Both the position numbers and the translations under genes were made by a program. Positions 35,642 through 46,225 of a DNA stretch of 64,000 bases are shown piece after piece. Under the pieces are notes generated by a model. The model had not been told where the DNA came from and did not search any database. It saw only the letters and a list, made by a program, of their open reading frames with translations. The number at the start of each line of letters is the position of its first letter. Positions within the stretch are counted from its first letter, which is position 1. Source of the stretch: Paenibacillus donghaensis (GTDB lineage: Bacteria; Bacillota; Bacilli; Paenibacillales; Paenibacillaceae). Location: assembly GCF_002192415.1 (NCBI RefSeq), contig NZ_CP021780.1, positions 5,332,001 to 5,396,000 of the forward strand, written 5' to 3'.

Positions 35642-35833
35642 ATGGCAAGTTGAAAAAAGGTCGAGGAAAACAGATATCGTCTGATTGCTGAAAAACGAAT
35701 GGATGGGGAACGCATTCAAAAAATGAAAGTGATACAACTTGAAGATCCGAAACCAATGACTCTTGATAAGTTGACCCCAGAATATGATGAAGCAACAATT
35801 TATTTTGTGAGTTCAGTAGAATTCATTACCTAA
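35642..35833 (+). pseudogene. Small gene stopped by TGA at codon 4
   Basis: Behind GGGAGGATTTATT the frame reads MAS, TGA, then KKVEENRYRLIAEKRMDGER and on through LDKLTPEYDEATIYFVSSVE to a normal stop at 35831. Everything but codon 4 looks intact over 64 codons. A single CGA or GGA to TGA change would explain it. It follows the XRE gene by 35 bp and was probably its operon partner. Confidence 0.5.
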
Positions 35834-36075
35834 CTCCATTAAATCACTTCCAAATAGGTGAGAATAAGGAGTTTTTACTCTTGGTTCCCAGGCTTCGGGC
35901 CGTGAGTATGAGGAACTGGGCTAAATCCGGCATGCTGCGGAGTCCAGTGTTTACGGAGTTTATCGTGTAAGCAAATACACACCGACCATATGCCTTTTTT
36001 CTTTCCTCCTGTCGCTTATTAGTTTGTTTCATCATAACGTATTGATGAGACATACCGAACTAGGGGGGATGCTGG

Positions 36076-36957
36076 GTGCCAAGGATAACTGTAATTATGC
36101 CGGTATACAATAACGCAATCTATTTACAAGAAGCAGTTAACACAATCTTGTTGCAAACGCTAAACGACCTAGAATTGATAATAATCGATGACGGATCAAC
36201 AGATGGATCAGCAGGATTTGTACATGAAATAAAAGACACTAGAGTAAAAAAGATATTTCATACTGAGAATATGGGTATTGTCACTTCGCTGAATCAAGGA
36301 CTCGATCTGGCCCAAGGTGAGTACATCGCCCGTATGGACAGCGATGACGTTGCAGCACTAAATCGCTTGGAAGTTCAGTCTTATTTTATGGACCAGAATC
36401 CCACCATAGATATTTGCGGAACAGGATATACAACGAACTATCTCGGGCCTGTCAAGTTAAATCCTATGCATCACGAAGAAATTAAGGTCTGGCTGTTATT
36501 TCAATGCTGCATTCTACACCCTTCCGTTATGATGCGCCGAAGTTCGATAGATCGTCTCGGGATTCGGTATGATTATAACTACCCTCATGCAGAGGATTAC
36601 GAACTGTGGAACAGGCTTTCCTCAAGCGCGAAATTCGCGAATCTCCCTCACAATTTAATGTACTATCGGCCTCATGAAGGACAAGTGTCCAATAAACACC
36701 GGATAATACAAGATGATTCTGCACGAAGAATCCGTCAGAGACAACTTTCTCAACTGGGCATTCAATTATCGGATGAGGAATACGCAATAATGATTAAATT
36801 AGCTGAGTATGGGGTTAATTCTGAAGATTTTGATAACTATCGAACAGCTGCAGGTTTTGCGAATTGGCTGCTTGATCAAAATCGACAATACCATGTGTTC
36901 GACCAGGATCTATTCACAATGGCTCTATCCAGATGTATATCAAGAGTTCCATTGTAA
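36076..36957 (+). CDS. Glycosyltransferase family 2 (GT-A fold)
   Basis: A 293-residue cytoplasmic transferase starting at a GTG behind AGGGGGGATG. ITVIMPVYNNAIYLQEAVNT and LELIIIDDGSTDGS form the nucleotide-sugar site, ARMDSDDVA is the DxD metal motif, and HAEDYELWNRL holds the ED catalytic base region (about residue 175). The acceptor is unknown; the single-domain form suits addition of one sugar to a surface glycan or protein. It stands alone between mobile-element remnants and has its own terminator, which suggests it arrived by transfer. It is more AT-rich than the backbone genes. Confidence 0.9.
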   Translation: MPRITVIMPVYNNAIYLQEAVNTILLQTLNDLELIIIDDGSTDGSAGFVHEIKDTRVKKIFHTENMGIVTSLNQGLDLAQGEYIARMDSDDVAALNRLEVQSYFMDQNPTIDICGTGYTTNYLGPVKLNPMHHEEIKVWLLFQCCILHPSVMMRRSSIDRLGIRYDYNYPHAEDYELWNRLSSSAKFANLPHNLMYYRPHEGQVSNKHRIIQDDSARRIRQRQLSQLGIQLSDEEYAIMIKLAEYGVNSEDFDNYRTAAGFANWLLDQNRQYHVFDQDLFTMALSRCISRVPL

Positions 36958-37020
36958 TATGTAGCCAACTTCGTCAAATAGTTGATGCATTCAAAAAAGA
37001 CGTGAAGGCAAAAAGAAAAT

Positions 37021-37050
37021 CCCGTCGGGCTACTGCCTGACGGGTCATTT
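37021..37050 (+). terminator. Intrinsic terminator of the glycosyltransferase gene
   Basis: CCCGTC (37021-37026) pairs with GACGGG (37039-37044), followed by TCATTTTAT, about 65 bp after the stop codon. Confidence 0.6.
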
Positions 37051-37066
37051 TATGTATGCTCTAAAC

Positions 37067-37198
37067 TCAAATCTCTCCCGAACAAAATGGGCACCAGCTA
37101 TCTTGATGGAGTCTGGAGATTTTTGCGTTCCTTTTAGTCTCATTTTCCTTAAGCATTTCCGACCAATTTTGAGATTTTGCGCCGCTGACCGCGCTCAT
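37067..37198 (-). CDS. Possible 43-residue protein with a CPFC motif
   Basis: An ATG at 37198 opens MSAVSGAKSQNWSEMLKENE, and the frame ends in HQDSWCPFCSGEI. The Lys/Glu-rich helix and terminal CxxC look coding, but the ribosome site is weak and the frame is short. It sits opposite the space just before the integrase remnant. It may be a remnant itself. Confidence 0.3.
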   Translation of the reverse strand: MSAVSGAKSQNWSEMLKENETKRNAKISRLHQDSWCPFCSGEI

Positions 37199-37200
37199 AG

Positions 37201-37574
37201 CATCAAGCAGAGAACCCAACCGTTGATGCTATTATACCGGTGAAAGTAACAACGGTTGAAGAAATTGAAAATAAGGATCAACTCATTGAGGAAAACTACT
37301 TAGATAGAGCTGAAATCACTGATATCTTAACTGCTTCGAAGTATACGAACTCACTACGCCGAAGACTACTAAATCAATAAGAATCGTCCCGATAGATGAT
37401 GCCAACCATTTTTTATTTAGCAGAGCCGATGGTTATCCGCTCAATCCGCAGCACATGCGCGGACGCATGGCACGTCTGATTAAAGTCACTCAGAAGATGC
37501 AGATGAACGCTGATCAAAAAATAAAAAACCACTTCTCTGATGTCCTAAATATGAGCACTTTGCAGGATACGTGA
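37201..37574 (+). pseudogene. Tyrosine recombinase (phage/ICE-type integrase) remnant
   Basis: The first piece reads PTVDAIIPVKVTTVEEIENK and then EENYLDRAEITDILTAS, the arm-to-catalytic-domain junction of phage-type integrases. A second frame continues YELTTPKTTKSIRIVPIDD, the hallmark beta-strand pair, then FLFSRADGYPLNPQHMRGRM and ARLIK, ending at 37574. The catalytic arginine segment between the two pieces and the HxxR and Tyr segments at the end are missing. The gene is dead. It marks the end of a former mobile element lying against cymR. Confidence 0.75.
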
Positions 37575-37602
37575 TTTTTTATGGGATTTCACCTAAAGCA
37601 AA

Positions 37603-37620
37603 AGCCTCCATAAGGAGGCT
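37603..37620 (-). terminator. Intrinsic terminator of cymR
   Basis: On the minus strand AGCCTCC-TTAT-GGAGGCT is followed by TTTGCTTT, about 50 bp after the cymR stop codon. Confidence 0.8.
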
Positions 37621-37668
37621 AAAACGTTGATGTAACAGCATATTTAGCAACAATAGAGCAAGTTACAA

Positions 37669-38088
37669 TTAGATATAGAACATATAATTATCCGCATGCG
37701 TTTCCTCTTTGAAGTTAATCAGATCGGAAAGCGTGGTGGAGTCCAGCACATCGGCAATGCCGTCGCGGATCCGCAGCCATAAGTCGCGTTTGGCGGGATC
37801 ATCCTCTTCCGTGAAATCCACCGGGGAGATCGGGCCTTCCAGCACGCGGATGATATCTCCGGCTGTAATGGTTGCGGACTCACGGGCCAGGATATAGCCG
37901 CCGTAGGCTCCACGGATGCTTTTGACAAGCCCGGCGTTGCGCAGCGGCGCAATCAGCTGCTCCAGATAATGCTCGGAGAGTCCGTTTTTTTCAGCGATGC
38001 TTTTTAGGGAGGTTGGGCCTTCGCCAAATTTCAGCGCCAGCTCCATCATAATGGTTAATCCGTAACGTCCTTTTGTCGATATTTTCAA
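37669..38088 (-). CDS. cymR: Rrf2 family repressor of cysteine metabolism
   Basis: A 139-residue winged-helix regulator. MKISTKGRYGLTIMMELA opens the protein, and LKSIAEKNGLSEHYLEQLI with GLVKSIRGAYGGYIL makes the winged helix. It lacks the three-cysteine cluster of IscR and NsrR, which fits CymR, whose activity depends on complex formation with cysteine synthase CysK. It lies in the expected backbone place downstream of rarA, though rarA, the cellulases and mnmA now sit differently. The desulfurase that normally follows is far away, so cymR now ends at its own terminator. Confidence 0.88.
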   Translation of the reverse strand: MKISTKGRYGLTIMMELALKFGEGPTSLKSIAEKNGLSEHYLEQLIAPLRNAGLVKSIRGAYGGYILARESATITAGDIIRVLEGPISPVDFTEEDDPAKRDLWLRIRDGIADVLDSTTLSDLINFKEETHADNYMFYI

Positions 38089-38295
38089 AGGGGCACCTCT
38101 TTCGGTTTAGTGGAACGATCATATCTAGGTATTCCGATGCTTGCTCTTAGTTTATGTTATCATATCTGCTGCCGGATTTGGAGAACAAAACGTAACTTTT
38201 TAGTGGATTGTTCACCCCGGATGGACATTTTGTCAGTAGGATCAGCGTTTTGCGGGAATTTGGCACTTTCAGGAGCGGTTTGCGGCGGACAGTTG

Positions 38296-38304
38296 TGTTA
38301 TAAT
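38296..38304 (+). promoter_or_regulatory. Extended -10 promoter element of mnmA
   Basis: TGTTATAAT fits the TGnTATAAT extended -10 form, and no good -35 box is seen at the usual distance. It lies about 60 bp before the mnmA start. cymR is divergent, so the 276-bp gap between them holds both promoters. Confidence 0.5.
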
Positions 38305-38313
38305 ACCTTTTGA

Positions 38314-39486
<1,173 letters not shown>

Positions 39487-39534
39487 GTGTGATCTAAGCT
39501 CACTAGCGATACAGTTCGGTTGTCATAGAAGAAA

Positions 39535-39590
39535 GGGGACGCCCCTCCAGCCTGTTTGTTAGGCTGAGGAGCGTCCCCATTTCATATTTT
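39535..39590 (+). terminator. Intrinsic terminator of mnmA
   Basis: GGGGACGCCCCTCCAGCCT pairs with AGGCTGAGGAGCGTCCCC and is followed by ATTTCATATTTT. A very strong stem, 40-50 bp after mnmA. It also faces the convergent GH48 gene. Confidence 0.9.
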
Positions 39591-39624
39591 CAGCAGATTA
39601 TCCTATCTCAGAGCACTGAAGGCC

Positions 39625-42612
39625 TTAAGGCTCAAGTCCCCAAGCAAGCGTCCCATTCAAGTACAGGGGTACACGGTTCCAGTCTGTAAACGAGGTTGTG
39701 GCCGGGTCGTAGGAATAATCGTCAGCCTCGCTGTAATTGCTCCAATCCGTCTTGTTGATCCGCAGCTGGATCTCTCCCGTATTGGCACCTGGGGCCAGTG
39801 TTCCTGCGCCTGAACTAAAGGAGACCTCCACGTAATAATCCGCTCCGGTCTTAGCCGGGGTCAGCTTGACGAATGAGCCCAGCACATTGCTGCTGCCCAC
39901 GGTGGCATAATCCACATTGAACTGCTGTGCTTTCTCACCGTCAATCGTATAATAGTAGCGCAGCTTCACATCACTAAGCGCAACCGCCGTGGTGCCGTTG
40001 TTCACAATCCGCAGCTGCGGGCGGAACTGGCCATCGCCGGGATTCGTGTCATTGGTGCGGTACTGCACCACCAGATCGCCTACAGTCGGCACCGGTACCG
40101 AAGTTGGTGTGGCGCTGACTTCAGGCGAATTCGCGCTCTCGCCAATGCTGTTGGAGGCACTGACCACATAATAATAGGTGGTTCCATTCACTACTGAAAT
40201 GTCGCTGTAAACAGCCTGCGTCACCGTTGCTACAGCAGTGTAAGGACCGCCGCTGGCTGCGGCACGTTTCACCGTATAGCTGTCTGCAGCGGATACATTG
40301 TTCCAACTCAAATCGACTTTACTGTCACCAGCGACGGCTGTCGGTTTAGTTGGAGCCTTCGGTGCTGTCGGCTCTACTGGTCCGCTGCTGTTGTTGATCA
40401 GACGGTCGTACTCTGCATAAGCGGTTGCCATATCCACCTGTGACCAGAAACGGTGATAGGTGAATTCCGGCGCACCGTCCTCCCATTGCTTCGTCACCTT
40501 GTTGTAGGACGTATTGTATTTATCCAGGAGGGACGCCCAGGCAGGATCGTTAGTGATATTGGGACGGATATCTGTATAGCTGGCGTAGACTCCATTTCCG
40601 CCTTTAGCCGGATCAGAGGCTACGGTTGACGATCCCGGGATGGTATTGCCTTGACCGAAAGTGCCGGTCCATCCGCTTGGGAAATACACTTCTTTGGTAA
40701 AATAACGGGAGTAATCACCACGTTGCTCGGTGGTTGCAATGCCGATGCCGTCATTGTAGCCCCAAGCGGTATCCAACAGAGATTTGGCCAGTTGCTGTGC
40801 TTCTCCGCCCAGCGTGTTGTAGCTGCCAAGCTCGGCTTCTGTACCTGCGGCATAGAACGTAAGCGCTTTAATATAACTTCCCAGCACGCCTGTATCCTGG
40901 CTTGGGCTCTTGGTAATCGACTTCAGGTTGGTATTGCTGGAAGAAGGACTGAAGCTGGTCCAGGTGTTCGGCTGACCCTGCCATTCCACATTGCCCGGAA
41001 TCCAGAATTCGCCCGGTGCGGAGACCGTTGCCACATCAGGATTGTTTCCTCCCAGGATGCGGTTGCCTTGGCTGTTCAGATAGTAGCCCTCCGCATCCGT
41101 CACTGGACGCTCACCTGCGAAGACATAATCGGTGGACCAGTCCACCCATTTCTGAATAACCTTCTTCGCCATTTGGAAGTTCTCGGAAGTGGTGTCGCCG
41201 CTGGCAGCGAGAATATAATACAGCTCTGCTACACGTTCAACACTCCAGGCCTGCATTCCAAACCAGTTATTGGATGGTGGATCATGGTATACAGGAGCAT
41301 CATCGTAGGCCATACCGTAGAAGGTGCTGGTTCCGGCTGGGTATGCGGCATAAGAACCGTTGTAGCTGTTAGTTGCCCCACCGGCAATGGCGCCTTCACT
41401 GGATTGTAGCCAGTTATAGAATTCCAGCTGGCGCTTTAGGGACTTGCCCCAATCTTCGCCTGCTGTTGCAGAAGTCGGAATCAGCCCCCCGTCCGGATTG
41501 GACAAGGCATAGGCCGCTACGACATTCTGATAGCCTTGATGGGCATGGCTTGCACCGATTCTCCAGGCCCAATTGCCCGTCGATCCCAGCCCGCCGCCCC
41601 ATGCGGTGTACCAAGCGAGCAGGTATTGGTTGGAATCTTGGCCGGTACCGGCCGCAGGAGTGCCGTCGGCTGCACTGCCGACTTGTTGGAAATACTTGTC
41701 GTACATGCCATAGCGCAGATAATCGCCCATCTTCTTGGCTTTATTCAGATATACGCTGTTATTGTAGCCTAGCTCCTTGGCCCAATACATGGCCTGAACG
41801 GCCCGGGCATCGGCATCGGTAGCGTTGGTGTAGCGCCACTGTGCGGAAGGTGTGCTAGTCTCCTTGGTGAACAGGCTCATGAAGCCTTCATTTGTCTTTC
41901 CGAAGGTTTTGTCGTCCTGGGATGGATGTGGTACCGCCTCCCAGACGGATTCTTGCTCACCACGCTGGAATGTATTTACGTAAGCGGCTGTATGTGTTGG
42001 GTTCAGCAGATTGCCGAAGCCGTACCAGTTGTCCACATCGACCAGCCAATGCATCAGGTAGGTCTGGTTGTTGCCATAGCTTGCTTTGAGCTCGGCATCC
42101 AGCGGGTCTTTGCCTGCCGCGTACTTGCCACTAAGCTGGCTTGGATACTGATCCGGCTGTGCATGCTCTGCTGCATAAGTAGCCGGACTATTCGGATTAT
42201 AATAACTCATGGTAGGCTGTTCCTGCTTCCCGTCGCCTTCATTGACCGGAATAATGTATTTCTCCATGTTGTCCCAAGCCGACTCGAGCTTGCTCCAGTC
42301 GCCCGTGTAATTCCCATACAACACCTCAAGCCACATCCAATAACTATAGGCCTCCGAGGTGGTCATATGCCCGTAATCGGGCGCTTCGCTCATCAGCGTC
42401 TCTACCGCATGATAAGGAATGCCTTCCGCCGAATAATAGCCGTTCGCCGGGTCTTTGAGCTGTGCATACAATTGCAGGAACCTTGTTTCCTCCGCTGAAG
42501 CGGCTTTGGCTGTGCCGGGCCTAACAGTAAATAGGCTAGTCGTGAGTGAGAGTAAAAGGACTAGGGCTAACATTGCAGAAATAGGCTTCTTCATTAAGCT
42601 CAATTTCATCAT
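39625..42612 (-). CDS. GH48 cellobiohydrolase (reducing-end cellulase) with FN3 and CBM3
   Basis: A 995-residue secreted processive cellulase that releases cellobiose from chain reducing ends. Order: signal peptide (1 to about 37, cut near AKAAS); GH48 alpha/alpha barrel (about 40-740); FN3 domain (about 755-840, PTAVAGDSKVDLSWN); family 3 cellulose-binding module (about 842-995, LVVQYRTNDTNPGDGQF). The likely acid is E87 in GHMTTSEAYSYWMW. The start follows a GAGAGGGAG site. It lies 27 bp downstream of the GH9 gene; GH9 and GH48 enzymes act together on crystalline cellulose, so this is a real two-gene cellulase operon. Confidence 0.96.
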   Translation of the reverse strand: MMKLSLMKKPISAMLALVLLLSLTTSLFTVRPGTAKAASAEETRFLQLYAQLKDPANGYYSAEGIPYHAVETLMSEAPDYGHMTTSEAYSYWMWLEVLYGNYTGDWSKLESAWDNMEKYIIPVNEGDGKQEQPTMSYYNPNSPATYAAEHAQPDQYPSQLSGKYAAGKDPLDAELKASYGNNQTYLMHWLVDVDNWYGFGNLLNPTHTAAYVNTFQRGEQESVWEAVPHPSQDDKTFGKTNEGFMSLFTKETSTPSAQWRYTNATDADARAVQAMYWAKELGYNNSVYLNKAKKMGDYLRYGMYDKYFQQVGSAADGTPAAGTGQDSNQYLLAWYTAWGGGLGSTGNWAWRIGASHAHQGYQNVVAAYALSNPDGGLIPTSATAGEDWGKSLKRQLEFYNWLQSSEGAIAGGATNSYNGSYAAYPAGTSTFYGMAYDDAPVYHDPPSNNWFGMQAWSVERVAELYYILAASGDTTSENFQMAKKVIQKWVDWSTDYVFAGERPVTDAEGYYLNSQGNRILGGNNPDVATVSAPGEFWIPGNVEWQGQPNTWTSFSPSSSNTNLKSITKSPSQDTGVLGSYIKALTFYAAGTEAELGSYNTLGGEAQQLAKSLLDTAWGYNDGIGIATTEQRGDYSRYFTKEVYFPSGWTGTFGQGNTIPGSSTVASDPAKGGNGVYASYTDIRPNITNDPAWASLLDKYNTSYNKVTKQWEDGAPEFTYHRFWSQVDMATAYAEYDRLINNSSGPVEPTAPKAPTKPTAVAGDSKVDLSWNNVSAADSYTVKRAAASGGPYTAVATVTQAVYSDISVVNGTTYYYVVSASNSIGESANSPEVSATPTSVPVPTVGDLVVQYRTNDTNPGDGQFRPQLRIVNNGTTAVALSDVKLRYYYTIDGEKAQQFNVDYATVGSSNVLGSFVKLTPAKTGADYYVEVSFSSGAGTLAPGANTGEIQLRINKTDWSNYSEADDYSYDPATTSFTDWNRVPLYLNGTLAWGLEP

Positions 42613-42639
42613 ATGGGTAAGCTCCCTCTCGTAGATAGA

Positions 42640-45378
42640 TTATGGTTCTATGCCCCACACAAGTGTTCCGTCTTGAATCAAAGTTACTTTATCCCAATCG
42701 GCAAAAGCTTGCTGGAGCCCGCTGTACGAATAGTCGTCACTCTCGTTGTACGAGGTCCAATCTGTCTTATTGGTGCGGATCTGAATCTCGCCGCTGTCCG
42801 CTCCCGGAGCGATACTGCCAGCACCCGCAGCAAAAGAAATTTCCAGCATATAATCCGCCCCTGTTACGGATGGATTCAGCTTCACGAAGCTGCCGCTGAC
42901 ATTGCCGCTGCCCAGGACTGCATAATCGCAGTGGAACTGCTGCGGTTTGTCTCCGTCCACCGTGAAGTAATAGCGGAGCTTCAACCCGCTTAGTGCTACG
43001 GCCTCTGTTCCCGTATTCACGATTGTGAACTGGGGCCGCAGCTGCGCATCCCCGGCATTCGTATCGTTCGTCCGGTATTGTACCTTCAAGGCACCTGTAG
43101 GTAAAGGAGGCGTCTCACTCGGCTTTGCACTAAGCTGCACCGAAGGCAGACTCTCTCCTACGTTGTTAGAAGCAGTGATGACGTAATAATAGCTTGTTCC
43201 GTTGACAAGCCCGCTGTCACTGTAGGTTGTTGAAGTCACATTGCCTACTTCAGTGTAAGGTCCGCCGCTGGTTGTTGCCCGCTTAACGGTATACCCGGAA
43301 GCTCCGTTTACGGCATTCCAAGTCAGCTGAACCGCAGTGTCACCGGCCACCGCCACTACGCCCGTCGGCCGTGCGGGGACTTGCGGTTCTCCTGGATTGC
43401 TTCCGCCGGACGGCAGCTCGCCGAATACTTGCACTCCATTGTCGAACACCGGGATATTCGCCGTCTTCACAGGGGATGCACCACCTGCTGCAATACCATG
43501 GAAGGAGAAGTCATTCGCATTATTCCAGAACGCCGTGTTCAGCGGAGCCGCAATACGGAACTGAACTTCCTTGCGGTAAGCAGATTGGCCGCCTGGATAG
43601 ATGGGGGTCCCGCTGAAATCCACCTTGGTATAGTAGATATGATTGGCTGCATCGTAAGGCAGAAGCTGGGATACAACGGCTCCCTGGTTGTAGCCTCCGG
43701 CTGTAACCGTAATGTCCTCAGGGCCATATCCCGCCGCAGCGGCTTCGCTGAGGTCCAGATAATAATTGAAGGCTAATTGATTGGTCACCCGCGCCGGCCA
43801 GGCGGAGCGGTTGTTCAGCAGCGCGCGGATTTCCACGAAGTTGCTGCCGCTGGCATTGATCCCGGCCTCTACGAACAGCTCATCGTCGCGTGTCTCCGCC
43901 GGAGGGAACGCCGTAAGTGGCTGCTGCCCTTGACCGTGGAGCAGCATCATTTTGGCGAGTGCCCCTGTAAATGCCGCGTTGTAATCCGTCGCCACTTCAT
44001 TGGAAACATAGTCGCCAATGGAATCCGTATAGCTGTCGGTCTTGGAGGGTCCGCCGACAAGCGCCCCATACAGAATGTGACGGTGATTCACCGGAACAGT
44101 CTGGCTGTCCGCCCATGAGCCATGCGAAGTCCGGTGGTGCGGGTGCTGAGGCGCATTATCGCCGTAGCCGATAACATAACTGCTGTTCCGCGGATTATCG
44201 CCCAGCATATACGTAATCTGTCTTTCGGCAAATGAACGCGCCGTAGCCTGCTTCGCCGGATCGCTGACCCAATCCGAATACACGAAGGCCAGGAACGCGT
44301 GGTTGGCCGCATAGCGCAGTGCGCCCCATTGATCAAGATGCGCAAGCCCGCCGGGTGTATAGGTGATCCGGTCACCGCTGCTGCCTCCTACACCTGTCGT
44401 CCAATACTGCATATTGCGTTCCGTGGATTGGATGAATTTAGGATCGCCGGTAATGCGGGACAACAATAGCTGAGCGCCATAATGCTTGTCATCCCAGGAT
44501 TGGGTCCACTGATACCCCCAGTTCCCCGATTGGTCGGTTCCCCACAGATCACTGGCGGCAATCGCTTTGTCCAGATAGGCCTCATCCTCTGTAGCGAGAT
44601 ACAGCCAAATGCCGCCCCAGCTCAGCTCATCCGCATACCCGCTCCATGATTTGTAATACTGCTGGGCATCGGTGATGCTATCCGAGTAGTTGCCACGGTA
44701 CTGGTCGGCAAAATTATACAGCTGCTTGGCATGCAGCAGCAGCTTGTCCGCATACGCTGCGTCGGAATCCCTGAAAATAATGGACGCCGAAGCCAGGGCT
44801 GCGGCGGTCTCCGCCGCCAGGTCCGATCCGGGGTGTGCTGCATCGATTTTGTAAGCAGGCCTTGCCATCTGCATCACTTCGGCCGGCCCCCACCAGTTGT
44901 GGTCAGCCGTACCGTTGCCCACCTGTCCCCACAGTTCGTTCGGGGCGGTGTGCGCCTTGACAAAATAATCGGTCGCCCAACGGATATTGTCCAAGATCTC
45001 TTCCAGCTGTCCGGACTGCTGATAACCATCCTTATATTCATAGACCGACCACGCCAACATGGTAGAGGTATAAGCCATCGGCAGACCAAATTTGACATGG
45101 TCACCGGCATCATACCAGCCTCCGGTCAGGTCGTGGCCGACATCGGCCCCGTCACTGAGTCCCGAATCCCCTCTCCATTCCACACGGTTGTTCTCCGGCA
45201 GTGCGCCAGATCTTTGTGTTTCATAGAAATAAACGGATTTCTGCAGCGCTTCGGCATAATTGTAATCTGCAGCCGCTGCTTGGGTCACCCCGGGATGAAT
45301 CAGAACGTCCGCCCCTAATGTAAGCGTTAACAACATACTGAAAGATAAAATTCCGCTTTTCATTACCCATTTGCTCAT
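42640..45378 (-). CDS. GH9 endoglucanase with CBM3c, FN3 and CBM3b
   Basis: About 912 residues from the ATG at 45378, behind GAGAGGAGAAAGGG; the frame is open 36 codons further up without a site. Order: signal peptide (to about residue 34); GH9 barrel (about 37-485); CBM3c-like module (about 490-650) that makes such enzymes processive; FN3 (about 665-755); cellulose-binding CBM3 (about 759-912, LKVQYRTNDTNAGDAQL). DAGD in GGWYDAGDHVKFG and the Glu in SNEVATDYNAAF are the catalytic acids; PHHRTSHG binds substrate. FN3 and CBM3 closely resemble those of the GH48 partner, so the modules were probably duplicated. Confidence 0.96.
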   Translation of the reverse strand: MSKWVMKSGILSFSMLLTLTLGADVLIHPGVTQAAAADYNYAEALQKSVYFYETQRSGALPENNRVEWRGDSGLSDGADVGHDLTGGWYDAGDHVKFGLPMAYTSTMLAWSVYEYKDGYQQSGQLEEILDNIRWATDYFVKAHTAPNELWGQVGNGTADHNWWGPAEVMQMARPAYKIDAAHPGSDLAAETAAALASASIIFRDSDAAYADKLLLHAKQLYNFADQYRGNYSDSITDAQQYYKSWSGYADELSWGGIWLYLATEDEAYLDKAIAASDLWGTDQSGNWGYQWTQSWDDKHYGAQLLLSRITGDPKFIQSTERNMQYWTTGVGGSSGDRITYTPGGLAHLDQWGALRYAANHAFLAFVYSDWVSDPAKQATARSFAERQITYMLGDNPRNSSYVIGYGDNAPQHPHHRTSHGSWADSQTVPVNHRHILYGALVGGPSKTDSYTDSIGDYVSNEVATDYNAAFTGALAKMMLLHGQGQQPLTAFPPAETRDDELFVEAGINASGSNFVEIRALLNNRSAWPARVTNQLAFNYYLDLSEAAAAGYGPEDITVTAGGYNQGAVVSQLLPYDAANHIYYTKVDFSGTPIYPGGQSAYRKEVQFRIAAPLNTAFWNNANDFSFHGIAAGGASPVKTANIPVFDNGVQVFGELPSGGSNPGEPQVPARPTGVVAVAGDTAVQLTWNAVNGASGYTVKRATTSGGPYTEVGNVTSTTYSDSGLVNGTSYYYVITASNNVGESLPSVQLSAKPSETPPLPTGALKVQYRTNDTNAGDAQLRPQFTIVNTGTEAVALSGLKLRYYFTVDGDKPQQFHCDYAVLGSGNVSGSFVKLNPSVTGADYMLEISFAAGAGSIAPGADSGEIQIRTNKTDWTSYNESDDYSYSGLQQAFADWDKVTLIQDGTLVWGIEP

Positions 45379-45681
45379 TTCCCTTTCTCCTCTCTTCAGC
45401 CAATCTGCAAGAAAAAAGAACTTGATTCGCTTCGCCCACCTCCCCAGGGTTTGGACTCGGCGAATTTCATAAAACAGACGCTTCACCTCACTTTCGGGAT
45501 CATTTGCAGGGTATGTGTCACCCTATGTCAAAATATACCATACTCAAATTAAAAATACTATAATTTTACAGTAAATAATCTATTAAATTTAGAAAGTTTT
45601 GTTAATTTCGAAAAAGACCGGCTCCTGCCTGTCTGCTCCTATACTTTCTGATTCCGTTGCTACTTAGGCCTCTACTTCCGT

Positions 45682-45844
45682 CCAATTAGCGGTATAAGTT
45701 CCCTATAGATTCTCGCTGGACCTAAAGTGGACTAAGTAGTAACAAGTTTCGTATCTATTTACTCAGAAATAGTTGCAGAATCGAGCACCCCGATAAGAGT
45801 TCCGGAGTACTATCCTCAACCCTCACGGGGACCTAAGTGGTAAC
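45682..45844 (+). repeat. CTAAGTAGTAAC-type dispersed motif, two tandem copies
   Basis: Copy 1 (45682-45764) runs CCAATTAGCGGTATAAG, CCCTATA, TCGCTGGACC, CTAAGTAGTAACAAG, TTTCGTATCTATTTACTC. Copy 2 (about 45781-45844) is looser: CCTCACGGGGACCTAAGTGG and then TAACC. Copy 1 lines up along about 75 bp with 56960-57032. A short extra TAAATAGTAACTC is at 46191. Confidence 0.6.
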
Positions 45845-45946
45845 CGAATCAATAAGGAAGGAACTCCACTGCAGCACCGCAGGCCTGCCAGCTTCCATCT
45901 CAACAGGACGTATATAGTCACCTCCTGCCCAAAATACCTGCAATTC

Positions 45947-46123
45947 TACAGTTTTTGTCGTGCAAAAACAGCCTTAGTGAACCCAAGCCTGCAAAAGTGC
46001 AGGAATTCACGCCCTCAGCACTGGTTAGCAGACCCAACTGCCGGAAAACCTGCACTATTACAGGAATTCAACGAATAAAGAAAAAAGGAGAGAAAGTCCC
46101 TGCACTATTGCAGGAATTTCTCT
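45947..46123. repeat. Four-unit repeat array C
   Basis: Units start near 45947, 45988, 46049 and 46099: CCTGCAATTCTACAG, CCTGCAAAAGTGCAGGAATTC, CCTGCACTATTACAGG and CCTGCACTATTGCAGG. Each is close to a palindrome around CCTGCA/TGCAGG. Units 3-4 fit units 1-2 best when inverted. Spacer 1 has GCAAAAACAGCCTTAG. Together with the motifs at 45682-45844 this fills the 847-bp gap between the cellulase promoter and rarA; no gene is visible. Confidence 0.65.
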
Positions 46124-46225
46124 CCGGGTGAGCCTTTTGAACCTTCTTTCACAAGCTTTGGCCTTCACTCCCCCATTATTAAGTTCATCTTAAATAGTAA
46201 CTCATTACGTTCAACTTCTTCCGCG

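Noticed and set aside
35844..36053. 69-codon minus-strand frame and an opposed plus-strand frame in the same place
   Set aside because: Both strands are open, neither has a good ribosome site, and neither product is recognisable. Left unannotated; the stretch may be mobile-element debris.
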